From: Candidatus Finniella inopinata
Lineage (GTDB): Bacteria; Pseudomonadota; Alphaproteobacteria; Paracaedibacterales; CAITNM01
Assembly: GCA_943322985.2 (NCBI GenBank)
Contig: CALPGA020000002.1
Location: forward strand, 60,098-124,097
Reading direction: 5' to 3'
Length of the DNA stretch: 64,000 bases
Part shown: positions 46,582-55,070 of the stretch, in pieces
How the letters are laid out: each line of letters begins with the position of its first letter
How positions within the stretch are numbered: the stretch's first letter is position 1
Position numbers and translations under genes: made by a program
The notes under the pieces: generated by a model
Database searches by the model: none
Seen by the model: only the letters and a program-made list of their open reading frames with translations
What the model was told of the DNA's origin: nothing

Positions 46582-47567
46582 GACTGTGCTCCAAATCCAT
46601 AAAGATCAAGCCAACGGGTGTCTCCGTCGTAAAAAGATCTAATATCATCAATACCGTATTTCAACATCGTTAATCGCTCTATGCCCATACCGAAGGCAAA
46701 GCCCTGAAATTGGTCAGGATCAATATCGCAATTTCTTAAAACTTTTGGATGCATCATTCCACAACCTCCCATTTCTAGCCACTTACCATTCTTCCATAAG
46801 ATGTCCACCTCAGCGGAAGGTTCAGTGAAGGGAAAGAAACTTGGGCGAAACCGCAGATTCGTGTTGGGATTTTCAAAGAACCAGCTAAAAAAATCTATTA
46901 ATGCGCCCTTTAAATGACTAAAATTAATGCCTTCTTCAATAACTACGCCTTCAAGTTGATGAAACATTGGCGTGTGTGTTGCGTCTAAATCATCACTGCG
47001 AAAAACTCTACCAGGAGCCAAAAAACGAATTGGCGGCTTGTGATTACGCAATGTACGGATTTGTACTGGTGATGTTTGAGTGCGCAAAATATCATTTGAG
47101 CCACTTACATAAAATGTGTCTTGGCTTTGACGGGCGGGGTGATGTGCAGGAATGTTTAAAGCATCAAAATTCAGTTCTTGCGTTTCAACATGTGGCCCAT
47201 CAAAAACTTGAAACCCAAGTTGAGAAAAATATTGAGTAATGTCTTGAGTAGCTTTTGAAATGGGATGAATTTTTCCAGTGGATTCTGGCCTTGATGGCAA
47301 CGTAATATCAATTTTTTCATTGGCTAAACGCAGGTCAAGTGCTTGCGCTTCAAGGATGATTTTTTTTTCTTCAATGGCTAATGCAATTTGGTCCTTCAGC
47401 GCATTAATTTCTGCACCTTTAGCTTTACGTTCTTCTGGTGCTAAGGCGCCTAGAGTTTTAAGCTGTTGAGTAACTAAGCCACTTTTACCTAAAAGATTAA
47501 CTCTTAAATCGTCAAGAGTTGTTAAATTTTGTGATGCTTGTATTTGTTGCAGCCATTGCTCTTGCAT
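46578..47567 (-). CDS. pheS: Phenylalanine-tRNA ligase alpha subunit
   Basis: 329 residues, class II synthetase: N-terminal coiled coil (about 1-85), HPISKATQDITQYFSQLGF, motif 2 region PIRFLAPGRVFRSDDLDATHTPMFHQLEG (parts), motif 3 GFAFGMGIERLTMLKYGIDDIR. ATG 47567 avoids overlap with holC; an upstream in-frame start (47594) would overlap it. Confidence 0.97.
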   Translation of the reverse strand: MQEQWLQQIQASQNLTTLDDLRVNLLGKSGLVTQQLKTLGALAPEERKAKGAEINALKDQIALAIEEKKIILEAQALDLRLANEKIDITLPSRPESTGKIHPISKATQDITQYFSQLGFQVFDGPHVETQELNFDALNIPAHHPARQSQDTFYVSGSNDILRTQTSPVQIRTLRNHKPPIRFLAPGRVFRSDDLDATHTPMFHQLEGVVIEEGINFSHLKGALIDFFSWFFENPNTNLRFRPSFFPFTEPSAEVDILWKNGKWLEMGGCGMMHPKVLRNCDIDPDQFQGFAFGMGIERLTMLKYGIDDIRSFYDGDTRWLDLYGFGAQS

Positions 47568-47571
47568 AATC

Positions 47572-48021
47572 TTATATTCCTTTTTCCCAAGCACCCTTTA
47601 GGGTCTGCTTCCATAGTACTATTTCATTGCCTGATTCTTGATATTTTTCCATTCGTTCTTTTGCGCTTTGAACGCTTGGTAAATCATTTCCATCATAAAT
47701 ATCTAAGATGCGTTCATAAGATTTATCTGTAGCATATTCTTGAGTAGTGATCACTAAAACTGTTGCATTAATGGGGTTATCACTACTAGTGGTTAGCCAA
47801 ATGGGTTGGTGCACATGAAACTGTGCTGGGTCAGCATTTGAACCGTGGGGTAAAAACCCAAGAGTGGTATAGGTCCACATAGCGCTATCAATTGATTTTA
47901 AACGTTCTGGACTTTCGATACGAATAACAGCTTTAAGCCCACCTTCGTAAACCTTCTCAAGAATTTTAGGTAAGGTCTTTTCTAAGGAAGTAACCATAAG
48001 TTCATAAAAAGTTACCTGCAC
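47572..48021 (-). CDS. holC: DNA polymerase III chi subunit
   Basis: 149 residues with the HolC pattern: VTFYELMVTSLEKTLPKILEKVYEGG, DSAMWTYTTLGFLPHGSNAD, PIWLTTSSDNPINATVLVITT, ERILDIYDGND. Chi links the clamp loader to SSB. Located between atpC and pheS in one leftward operon. Confidence 0.9.
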   Translation of the reverse strand: MQVTFYELMVTSLEKTLPKILEKVYEGGLKAVIRIESPERLKSIDSAMWTYTTLGFLPHGSNADPAQFHVHQPIWLTTSSDNPINATVLVITTQEYATDKSYERILDIYDGNDLPSVQSAKERMEKYQESGNEIVLWKQTLKGAWEKGI

Positions 48022-48031
48022 TACTTATGCC

Positions 48032-48268
48032 TCATGACGCTAACAGAACTTCTACGGTATTATTACTAACTTGGGCAATGCCATTTTGAACGGTGAATGT
48101 TTCTGTGCTGTTCGCTAATTTTACTTGAATTTCTCCTTCGCTTAACACAACTGACATAGAAGCATGATGAGGGCGTATTCCCACCTTTCCATAAAGTCCT
48201 GGCAAATTGATTTCAAGCGCGGTGTCTGTGAATAAAACTTTATCAATGGTGCGTATGGTTACGTTCAT
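48032..48268 (-). CDS. atpC: ATP synthase epsilon subunit, N-terminal domain only
   Basis: 78 residues. The beta-sandwich of F1 epsilon is present (EINLPGLYGKVGIRPHHASM, IQVKLANSTETFTVQNGIAQVSNNTVEVLL), but the C-terminal helical hairpin that inhibits ATP hydrolysis in many bacteria is absent (typical epsilon about 110-135 residues). Starts inside the HIT-gene stop (ATGA). No atpHAGD genes are near, so the ATP synthase operon is split. Function as a minimal epsilon coupling subunit is the likely call. Confidence 0.85.
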   Translation of the reverse strand: MNVTIRTIDKVLFTDTALEINLPGLYGKVGIRPHHASMSVVLSEGEIQVKLANSTETFTVQNGIAQVSNNTVEVLLAS

Positions 48269-48624
48269 GACATAACAATCTTTGGGCCAAGATCTTGACC
48301 ACCTAAAATGTGGATATGAAAATGTGGAACATCTTGACGACCATCTGTGCCAGTGTTTGCAATAAGGCGATATCCGTTTTGTGCTACGTTTAATGCATCA
48401 ATGGTTGTATTTACGCCTTTCCAAAACCCAACAATTTCGTCAGTGGATGAGCGTGATGTAAAATCATGAGCATTTTTATAATGCCCTGTTGGTATGACTA
48501 ATGCATGTAGTGCTGCTTTCGGCGCAATGTCATGAAAGCTTAAGAAGTATTGATCTTCCGCTATTTTTTTGCAGAGAATTTCGCTGCGAAGAATTTTTGC
48601 AAAAATGTTATTTTGATCGTACAT
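48265..48624 (-). CDS. HIT family (HinT-like) nucleotide hydrolase
   Basis: 119 residues with HFHIHILGG (HxHxHxx, catalytic His triad) and N-terminal NIFAKILRSEILCKKIAED. HinT-like purine nucleoside phosphoramidase. First gene of the HIT-atpC-holC-pheS-pheT operon, overlapping atpC by 4 bp. Confidence 0.92.
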   Translation of the reverse strand: MYDQNNIFAKILRSEILCKKIAEDQYFLSFHDIAPKAALHALVIPTGHYKNAHDFTSRSSTDEIVGFWKGVNTTIDALNVAQNGYRLIANTGTDGRQDVPHFHIHILGGQDLGPKIVMS

Positions 48625-48730
48625 TAGCCACCTTATCCTTAACAGCTAAGCTAGCATTGTCTGGCAGTTGAGACAATATCCTAGCTTCGTTGAACCTGCT
48701 AGAATTCTGCTATCCACAATTCACTGAATT

Positions 48731-49228
48731 ATGATTATGAAAAAAACAACAACGACGCTACCAGAAATTAAGCTTGTTGGAATTACAGCCAGAACGAATT
48801 TGGCATCAGAAATGAATTTAGCAACGGCTAAAATTGGTACTACAGTTCAAAAATATTTTCATGGTGGTTTATATGAAAAAATTAATACCCGTAAAAAAGC
48901 AGGCGTTACCTATTGTGTGTATACCGATTATGAAAGCGATTTTACAGGGGATTATACATATTTTATTGGTGAGGAAGTTGATTCGTTTGACTGTGTGCCA
49001 GAGGGTTTTGAAACGCTTGTTATACCACTTCAAAACTATGCGAAGTTTACAACAGAATCTGGTCCAATGCCCACAGTGTGTATTAGTGCTTGGCAAAAAA
49101 TATGGACGATGACGCCAGCTGAATTTGGAAATGAGCGCTCTTACATTGCTGATTTTGAAGTCTATGATGAGCGCGCCCTTGATCACCAAAATGTTGTTTT
49201 GGATATTTACGTTGGTTTGCGCAGTTAA
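48731..49228 (+). CDS. GyrI-like / AraC effector-binding domain protein
   Basis: 165 residues, single domain of the GyrI-like (SHS2 repeat) type: KLVGITARTNLASEMN start, GGLYEKINTRKKAGVTYCVY, GDYTYFIGEEVDSFDCVPEGFETLVIP (parts), ERSYIADFEVYDERA at the end. No HTH, so an isolated ligand-binding or esterase-like module as in integron-associated effector-binding proteins. Same direction as the cupin gene behind it. Confidence 0.8.
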   Translation: MIMKKTTTTLPEIKLVGITARTNLASEMNLATAKIGTTVQKYFHGGLYEKINTRKKAGVTYCVYTDYESDFTGDYTYFIGEEVDSFDCVPEGFETLVIPLQNYAKFTTESGPMPTVCISAWQKIWTMTPAEFGNERSYIADFEVYDERALDHQNVVLDIYVGLRS

Positions 49229-49287
49229 GGTAATATTATGATTGATGTTGGTGAGTTAAGGTAATATTATGATTGATATTGGTGAAT
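49226..49287 (+). repeat. 31-bp tandem duplication across the start of the cupin gene
   Basis: Copy 1 (49226-49256) and copy 2 (49257-49287) differ at two positions. Each has AAGGTAATATT-ATG. Copy 1 encodes MIDVGELR then stop TAA within copy 2; copy 2 starts the cupin gene with MIDIGELK. The duplication includes the end of the GyrI-like gene stop codon and the ribosome site. Confidence 0.9.
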
Positions 49288-49730
49288 TGAAAAATTTTGA
49301 AATCTATTTTCCCCAAATGCAAGTTGATCGTTCAGCTATGCAAAAAGGAGAGTATGTGCCGATACACACTCATGGTGGGCATTTTGGATTTTTGTATATA
49401 CTTTCGGGCAGTGTGTTGATTGAAACTTACGCATCACAACAAGTGGATGATAAGTTTTATTTGGAATTGCAGCATGCCAAAATATACGGTGATCATGATT
49501 ATGCATTTGTCACTAAAAAAGATAACGTACATTCTATTAAAGCCTTGGAAGATACGTTAATTTTGGATGTTTTTTCAGTGCAACAAAATTCGGAAAATGT
49601 TCAGAAATTCCTAAGGGTGGCGGAGACCAAAGGGGATGTTTTAGTGACTGTGCCGATAACGGTTGAGGAAGCAGAAGTCTCGCCACGGCTTTTAACGGTT
49701 GAAACACTGCACACCTCTATAACAGAATAA
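49269..49730 (+). CDS. Cupin-domain protein
   Basis: 153 residues. A double-stranded beta-helix: motif-1-like GEYVPIHTHGGHFGFLYILSG with two His and a Gly, and motif-2-like NVHSIKALEDTLILDVFS. Metal-binding residues partly conserved. Substrate unknown. It is preceded by a duplicated translation-start region. Same direction as the GyrI-like gene. Confidence 0.65.
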   Translation: MIDIGELKNFEIYFPQMQVDRSAMQKGEYVPIHTHGGHFGFLYILSGSVLIETYASQQVDDKFYLELQHAKIYGDHDYAFVTKKDNVHSIKALEDTLILDVFSVQQNSENVQKFLRVAETKGDVLVTVPITVEEAEVSPRLLTVETLHTSITE

Positions 49731-49781
49731 GCGCTAGGGCAATTTGAATGTTTTGAATGGGAAAATTGAAAGAGAATTTCT

Positions 49782-50048
49782 ATGACAGTTATGAGCACGC
49801 GACATGTTTACCCCTTAAGCTACAGTGGAAGCTTAATTTTATTAATAGTATTCGCTATTTGTTGGCCGCCCCTTGGTGTGTTCTTATTTATAAAAAATGT
49901 CAGATTCCACAAAGATGATTCTGCATTTTACCTGCGTTACCGTGGTTCATGGTTTTGGGCAATCCTTTGGGCTATTTTGTTCTTCCCAATAGCGGTTATT
50001 ATCATGGCAATCCGCGGAGCCGATGTTGTTGAAGAAATAAGGCACTAA
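49782..50048 (+). CDS. Small two-helix membrane protein, unknown
   Basis: 88 residues with two hydrophobic segments (SLILLIVFAICWPPLGVFLFI and WAILWAILFFPIAVIIMAI; about 14-34 and 58-76). No family recognised. Its stop is directly followed by the ABC transporter ATG (50049), so the two are probably co-translated. Confidence 0.6.
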   Translation: MTVMSTRHVYPLSYSGSLILLIVFAICWPPLGVFLFIKNVRFHKDDSAFYLRYRGSWFWAILWAILFFPIAVIIMAIRGADVVEEIRH

Positions 50049-51551
50049 ATGCGCGTAATTCAATTCATTTTAGAAACGACAAAACCTTACAGAAAATATA
50101 TATGGGGAATGTTTTTTGCAATTTGCATTGTTTCCTTAGATACGAATATTAAGCCATATATAGTTAAGCGATTGATTGATGCAGCTATTTTTACGGCCAA
50201 CTATCAGTTTGTTCAATGTGCGCTGACAGCTTTAATAGCATTGGTGCTGATTGCAAACGTTCATGTGTTATTTGCTGTGGGATTGCTTTTATGGATGGTC
50301 ACATTTTTTGTTATTGTTTACGCAGGCTTTAAAAAGGTTACCGCTTTAACAGCGGCATATGCTGAATCTAAATCAGCAGTTTTTGGTCATTTGTCAGATT
50401 ATTTAACTAACATGTTGAATGTAAAATTATTTTCAACGTCTTCTTTTGAAATGAAGCGATTTCAAAATGCATCAAAAAATTATGTAAAGCAATCTCAAGC
50501 GCAGGGCTATTTCTTAATGAAATTCTACGTGCTTCAAGGGGCTGTGTTTTCTGCTTATACAATTGGATTTTTACTGTTCCTTGTACATTTGCACAACTGC
50601 AATGTTATATCGCCAGGAGATTTTGCGTTGGTGTTTATGGTCAATTTTAGAATTGTTGGTAAGTTGTTTGAGCTGTCTCATCAGTTGCGTGATTTTATTA
50701 CGAATTGGGGATCGGTTGATCAGGCACTAACACTTTTGAAAGAGGCGCCAGAAATTCAAGATGCACCTAGTGCTGGTGAGCTTGTTGTGAACAAAGGGAA
50801 AATTGTTTTTGATAATGTTAATTTCAATTATAAAGGTGCTGAACCACTTTTTGACGATACAGCCGTTACAATTGAACCGGGGCAAAAAGTTGGATTGGTA
50901 GGGTATTCTGGTGGTGGAAAAACCACGTTCGTAAATTTAATTTTGCGGCTTTATGACGTTACAAATGGGTGTGTTCTTATTGATGGACATGATATCAAAC
51001 AAGTTACGCAAGATTCATTGCGTGCAAACATTGGGATGATTCCGCAGGATCCGTCACTATTTCATAGGTCATTGATGGAAAATATTCGTTACGGAAAAAT
51101 TGATGCGAGTGATGAAGAAGTTATTGAAGCTTCTAAGCGTGCCCATGCACATGAATTCATTGGAAAATTATCAAATGGCTATGAATCATTGGTAGGAGAG
51201 CGTGGTGTTAAGCTTTCTGGTGGTCAGCGCCAACGCATAGCAATTGCACGAGCGATTTTAAAAAATGCACCTATTCTAATTTTAGATGAAGCAACTTCTC
51301 AGCTTGATTCGGTAACGGAAAATTTCATACAAAAGTCGTTAAAGGAATTGATGGCTGGTAAAACAACCATTGTTATTGCGCACCGTCTATCAACCCTACT
51401 GCACATGGACCGCATTTTAGTATTTGATACTGGGAAAATTGTAGCAGATGGAACACATTCGGAATTGTTGGCTAAAAGTAGTTTGTACAAAACTTTATGG
51501 GATGCTCAAGTTGGGGGATTCTTACCTGATAGACATGAGGAAAATTTATGA
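50049..51551 (+). CDS. ABC exporter with shortened membrane domain
   Basis: 500 residues; related half-transporters are about 580-600. C-terminal ATPase is complete: VGYSGGGKTTF (Walker A), Q-loop GMIPQDPSLF, LSGGQRQRIA, ILILDEATSQLDS, HRLS switch. The membrane part is only about 230 residues: TM1 (YIWGMFFAICIVSLD) is soon followed by FVQCALTALIALVLIANVHVLFAVG, which looks like the middle of the domain. About 90 residues including a helix pair and a coupling helix appear missing in frame. Function is thus doubtful. Family resembles MsbA-like multidrug or lipid exporters. Confidence 0.82.
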   Translation: MRVIQFILETTKPYRKYIWGMFFAICIVSLDTNIKPYIVKRLIDAAIFTANYQFVQCALTALIALVLIANVHVLFAVGLLLWMVTFFVIVYAGFKKVTALTAAYAESKSAVFGHLSDYLTNMLNVKLFSTSSFEMKRFQNASKNYVKQSQAQGYFLMKFYVLQGAVFSAYTIGFLLFLVHLHNCNVISPGDFALVFMVNFRIVGKLFELSHQLRDFITNWGSVDQALTLLKEAPEIQDAPSAGELVVNKGKIVFDNVNFNYKGAEPLFDDTAVTIEPGQKVGLVGYSGGGKTTFVNLILRLYDVTNGCVLIDGHDIKQVTQDSLRANIGMIPQDPSLFHRSLMENIRYGKIDASDEEVIEASKRAHAHEFIGKLSNGYESLVGERGVKLSGGQRQRIAIARAILKNAPILILDEATSQLDSVTENFIQKSLKELMAGKTTIVIAHRLSTLLHMDRILVFDTGKIVADGTHSELLAKSSLYKTLWDAQVGGFLPDRHEENL

Positions 51552-52174
51552 TGCATCCAGACCCTAATACCATATATCCAATCGAAGGTGTAACGCGGAC
51601 GTGTTATCTTAAAAATATTATCGCGAGCCCTCAGATTATTGTAGGTGATTATACTTACTACGATGATCCTGTTGATATTTATAATTTTGAAAGGAATGTT
51701 TTATACCTTTTTGAATTTATGGGGGACAAACTTATTATTGGAAAATTCTGCCAAATAGCAACCGGTGTTCGGTTTATTATGAATGGTGGAAATCATGCTA
51801 TGGACGGTGTTTCAGTATATCCATTTAAAGTAATGGGGAAATCTTGGGCAACGGCACCTGTAAATGCTACAAGCAAAGGCGATACAGTTATCGGTAATGA
51901 TGTCTGGATAGGAAATGGCGTTACTTTCATGCAAGGTATTACCGTTGGCGATGGGGCAATTATTGGCACTAACAGCCTTGTGACAAAAAATGTTGAGCCG
52001 TACACAATTGTAGGAGGCAACCCTGCAAAGCCTATCCGAAAAAGATTTGACGATGAAACGATTGCTTTTCTTTTGCAATTAGCCTGGTGGAATTGGCCTA
52101 TCGAAAAAATTACAGAGCATTTAGATGCAATAATAAATGCTGATTTTGAAACGCTAAAAGCTATTCATTACTAA
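51548..52174 (+). CDS. Vat-family (streptogramin A type) O-acetyltransferase
   Basis: 208 residues, left-handed beta-helix acetyltransferase: start NTIYPIEGVTRTCYLKNII, DYTYYDDP, GKFCQIATGVRFIMNGGNHAMDGVSVYPF (family-diagnostic GGNHxxDG with catalytic His; shown in parts), VWIGNGVTFMQGITVGDGAIIG, VGGNPAKPIRKRF, AWWNWPIEKI. ATG 51548 overlaps the ABC gene stop. Paralogous to 30327-30956 but closer to Vat. Together with an ABC exporter it might form a resistance cassette; activity is inferred. Confidence 0.88.
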   Translation: MMHPDPNTIYPIEGVTRTCYLKNIIASPQIIVGDYTYYDDPVDIYNFERNVLYLFEFMGDKLIIGKFCQIATGVRFIMNGGNHAMDGVSVYPFKVMGKSWATAPVNATSKGDTVIGNDVWIGNGVTFMQGITVGDGAIIGTNSLVTKNVEPYTIVGGNPAKPIRKRFDDETIAFLLQLAWWNWPIEKITEHLDAIINADFETLKAIHY

Positions 52175-52295
52175 ATTTCAATATTTAATTTCGATTTTGT
52201 AAGAATGACCAGCAAAAATAGAGCTTACGCTTGTCTATTCACCTTTTGTTAACTATTTCTGCTTTCTAATAGAAGAAATAGGGGGCTGAAGTTTT

Positions 52296-53513
52296 ATGAA
52301 ATATCTATTTTTTCTGTTAATGATTTTTGCGTTACACCCCAAGAGTGATTCCAAAAAAAATAATGAAGTCTGTGGTTTAAAATGTCAGGCAAACAAAGCA
52401 ACGGCAGAATTAAATAAAAAGCCTTTTGTGCCTGCGGTAACAGTTGCACCAAGTGATTCAGCCTTACCTTTAAACCATTTAAAAGAGCTTAGTCTTTTGC
52501 AAAAATTGCAAAAAGTTTTAAAAGCAAAGGAAGATGTAACGCTTCCTGAATTTGCGCCTAATCGTCCTTTGCGTCCAAGTGATAAAGACGATAATATCCC
52601 TGCGTTGCGCCAGATTTTGCAGTCTTTAGGGTATTTGGAAAAAGCTACTGATTCACCATTTTTTGATACAGAATTGGAAACAGCTGTAAAAGCTTTTCAA
52701 GCAGGGCATTGCATAGAACCAGATGGAATTATTGGAGATGAAACCAAATCCAGAATTAACTGGAGTTATGAAAAACGCTTGAAAAAAATAGATGCTAGTA
52801 TCGCGAAAATAAAAAATTTAGTGTTCACAGACCGTACCGTAATTGTGAATATCCCAACCTATACACTGCATGCATTTGAAGATCAAAAACTCAAAATGTG
52901 TATGAAGATTATTGTTGGGAAGCCTAAGCGTCCTACGCCGCAGATGACAAGTTATATTAATGGTGTGGAGTATAACCCAGCGTGGGTGGTGCCAAATACA
53001 ATTCTTTTCGAAGATAAGCTGCCCCAAATTCAAGAAGATAAAGAATTCTTTGAAAAGAATGATTTACAGGTTTTTGACCATGATGAAAACGAAGTTGATC
53101 CTGGTACAGTTGATTGGAGTGAAGTAGATATTCACGATTTTCCTTATATTTTCAAGCAAAGGCCTGGCAAAAAAAATGCCCTTGGTTTGTTGAAATTTAA
53201 TCTGCAAAATGATGAATTTATTTACATGCATGACACACCTCAACGAGAATTGTTTAAAAAATATTCGCGTGCTTTATCATCGGGTTGTGTTCGGTTAGAG
53301 AAAGCTGGAAAATTTGCAAGTTGGTTGTTGAATCTTGAAAAAGATGAAGTAAAAACAGCTATTGAGACAGACGAGACAAAAACAGAAACATTAGAAAACC
53401 CAATAACTGTGCACATAACCTACATACCAGTTTGGGTTGATGAGCATCAAGGAGATGGTAAAGTGCTATGGGGAGATGACCCTTATAGCCTCGAGCCAAA
53501 GCCATTCTATTAA
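52296..53513 (+). CDS. L,D-transpeptidase with peptidoglycan-binding domain
   Basis: 405 residues. Hydrophobic leader (MKYLFFLLMIFALHP), a PG_binding_1 domain (about 100-165; LRQILQSLGYL, FQAGHCIEPDGIIG), then a YkuD catalytic domain (about 185-360) with GVEYNPAWVVPN, HDTPQRELFKKYSRALSSGCVRLE (catalytic Cys in SSGCVR; shown in parts). Similar to YcbB-like enzymes, forming 3-3 cross-links in peptidoglycan. The 3' end overlaps ubiA by 48 bp. Confidence 0.9.
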   Translation: MKYLFFLLMIFALHPKSDSKKNNEVCGLKCQANKATAELNKKPFVPAVTVAPSDSALPLNHLKELSLLQKLQKVLKAKEDVTLPEFAPNRPLRPSDKDDNIPALRQILQSLGYLEKATDSPFFDTELETAVKAFQAGHCIEPDGIIGDETKSRINWSYEKRLKKIDASIAKIKNLVFTDRTVIVNIPTYTLHAFEDQKLKMCMKIIVGKPKRPTPQMTSYINGVEYNPAWVVPNTILFEDKLPQIQEDKEFFEKNDLQVFDHDENEVDPGTVDWSEVDIHDFPYIFKQRPGKKNALGLLKFNLQNDEFIYMHDTPQRELFKKYSRALSSGCVRLEKAGKFASWLLNLEKDEVKTAIETDETKTETLENPITVHITYIPVWVDEHQGDGKVLWGDDPYSLEPKPFY

Positions 53514-54392
53514 TCCCCAAAAATGGCAAAGTCCAAAAATTTTGATACTGTTTTTTGCATCGTTTGGGTTCCATTGACTCAGGAGTCTTTGCAAAAATAA
53601 AAATCCAATACTTATAGGAATAATTCCATTTATCTCAAAAAATATAAGCAGCGTGATATGTAGCAATAAATTGATGCATGTTAACCAGGTTTTAGGGGCA
53701 TTACGCATGACAATTGCTGTTGATTTTACATTGGCTTTTAAGTCATCTGAAATATCGGCGAATGCATAAATAGTGTCGTAAAAAATTGTCCATAAAACCA
53801 AACTTGCGAATAAGCATAGAAGTTGCCAGGAAAACGTAAGCGTTGAAACGTGAGCAATCGCAATAAGCAACCCAATATTAAAAGTGAATCCTAAAAATAG
53901 TTGAGGCCAAAAGGTAAAACGCTTCATGAATGGGTAAATAACCATAAGAATTGCTGCAACAACACTTATGCATTTGGCTGCTGGGCTTAATAATATCCAG
54001 ATACATGCGCCAATGCTAAGTAGAAAGCTTAAGAAAATATATGCTTGTGTTTTGGTAAGCAGGTTGGCTGCTAAAGGCCTTGATTTTGTGCGTTCAACTT
54101 TTGTGTCTATGTCTTTATCAACCAAGTCATTAATAACACAACCAGCGCTACGTAAGGTAACTGCGCCAATGAAAAATAGAATATAGTCGAAAAGACTGCC
54201 ATGGCTAATTGCAAGCCCACAAAAACATGGCCACAGTAGTAACCATATGCCAATGGGTCTATGTAGGCGTGCTAGGTGAATGTATGGTAGAAACTGTATA
54301 GGACTAAGAAATTTAAAATTATGACACGACTTTACCTTACCCAAACCTTGAATGCAGGGCAAATTATTGAGCTGACTAAGGATCAGCGTCAT
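53466..54392 (-). CDS. ubiA: 4-hydroxybenzoate polyprenyltransferase UbiA
   Basis: 308 residues, nine hydrophobic segments. Prenyl-diphosphate motifs NDLVDKDIDTKVERTKSRPLA (NDxxDxxxD) and DISDDLKANVKSTA (second Asp-rich); N-terminal RLHRPIGIWLLLWPC. Attaches the polyprenyl chain to 4-hydroxybenzoate. The ATG at 54392 overlaps the start region of divergent rsmE by 72 bp; the real start may be a non-ATG codon around 54344, so the first 15-30 residues are uncertain. Confidence 0.9.
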   Translation of the reverse strand: MTLILSQLNNLPCIQGLGKVKSCHNFKFLSPIQFLPYIHLARLHRPIGIWLLLWPCFCGLAISHGSLFDYILFFIGAVTLRSAGCVINDLVDKDIDTKVERTKSRPLAANLLTKTQAYIFLSFLLSIGACIWILLSPAAKCISVVAAILMVIYPFMKRFTFWPQLFLGFTFNIGLLIAIAHVSTLTFSWQLLCLFASLVLWTIFYDTIYAFADISDDLKANVKSTAIVMRNAPKTWLTCINLLLHITLLIFFEINGIIPISIGFLFLQRLLSQWNPNDAKNSIKIFGLCHFWGLIEWLWLEAIRVISP

Positions 54393-54992
54393 TACTTAGA
54401 AAAGGTTTTACGTTTTGAGCGGGGGCAACATTTTTTTGGATTTAATGAACAATGTGGTGAATGGAAAATTGTTTACGAAAAGCCCAGTTATAAGTGCTTA
54501 GATCAAATGCGTCCTCCTGAAAAAACTCAACCTTGTTGGTTGGCATTTTCCCCTATTAAAAACGACCCAATGAACTTTTTGATAGAAAAAGCAACGGAAC
54601 TTGGGGTCACAGATCTGCAGCCAATAATGTGTGAACGAACTAATAGCCACCGCTTAAATATTGAACGTTTGATTAAAAATACGCAGGAAGCTTCGCAGCA
54701 ATGTGAACGACTTGATGTGCCAAAAGTTCACGCGCCATTGGCTTTAAGGGAATTTTTAAATACGTTAACGAGTGATATTCACTGGTATGCAGCATTGGAA
54801 CGATCTGATTCTGCTGATACTGTAATAGAATTTCCTGCTGGGTTTATTATTGGTCCAGAAGGCGGGTGGTCAGTCCAAGAACAGGGCATGTTAAAAAAAT
54901 GCGCTCGTCCTATTTCTCTTGGAAAAAATATATTGCGGGCAGAAACTGCAGCTATAGTTTGTTTAAGTGCCGGAATATTTCAAAAAATATAG
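54321..54992 (+). CDS. rsmE: 16S rRNA (uracil1498-N3)-methyltransferase RsmE
   Basis: 223 residues, SPOUT class: N-terminal PUA-like part RHYLEKVLRFERGQHFFGFN, then PCWLAFSPIKNDPMNFLIEKATELGV, IGPEGGWSVQEQGML (family motif IGPEGG) and KNILRAETAAIVCL (knot LRAETA). Short relative to E. coli (243). Start ATG 54321; overlaps the 5' end of divergent ubiA. Confidence 0.93.
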   Translation: MTRLYLTQTLNAGQIIELTKDQRHYLEKVLRFERGQHFFGFNEQCGEWKIVYEKPSYKCLDQMRPPEKTQPCWLAFSPIKNDPMNFLIEKATELGVTDLQPIMCERTNSHRLNIERLIKNTQEASQQCERLDVPKVHAPLALREFLNTLTSDIHWYAALERSDSADTVIEFPAGFIIGPEGGWSVQEQGMLKKCARPISLGKNILRAETAAIVCLSAGIFQKI

Positions 54993-55070
54993 TTGGTAAT
55001 TTTCACAAGATAGCTTCCGATTTTGTTGGTTTTTTGTTACTCTATATGTGTGTTGATTGCGGAGAAATGT

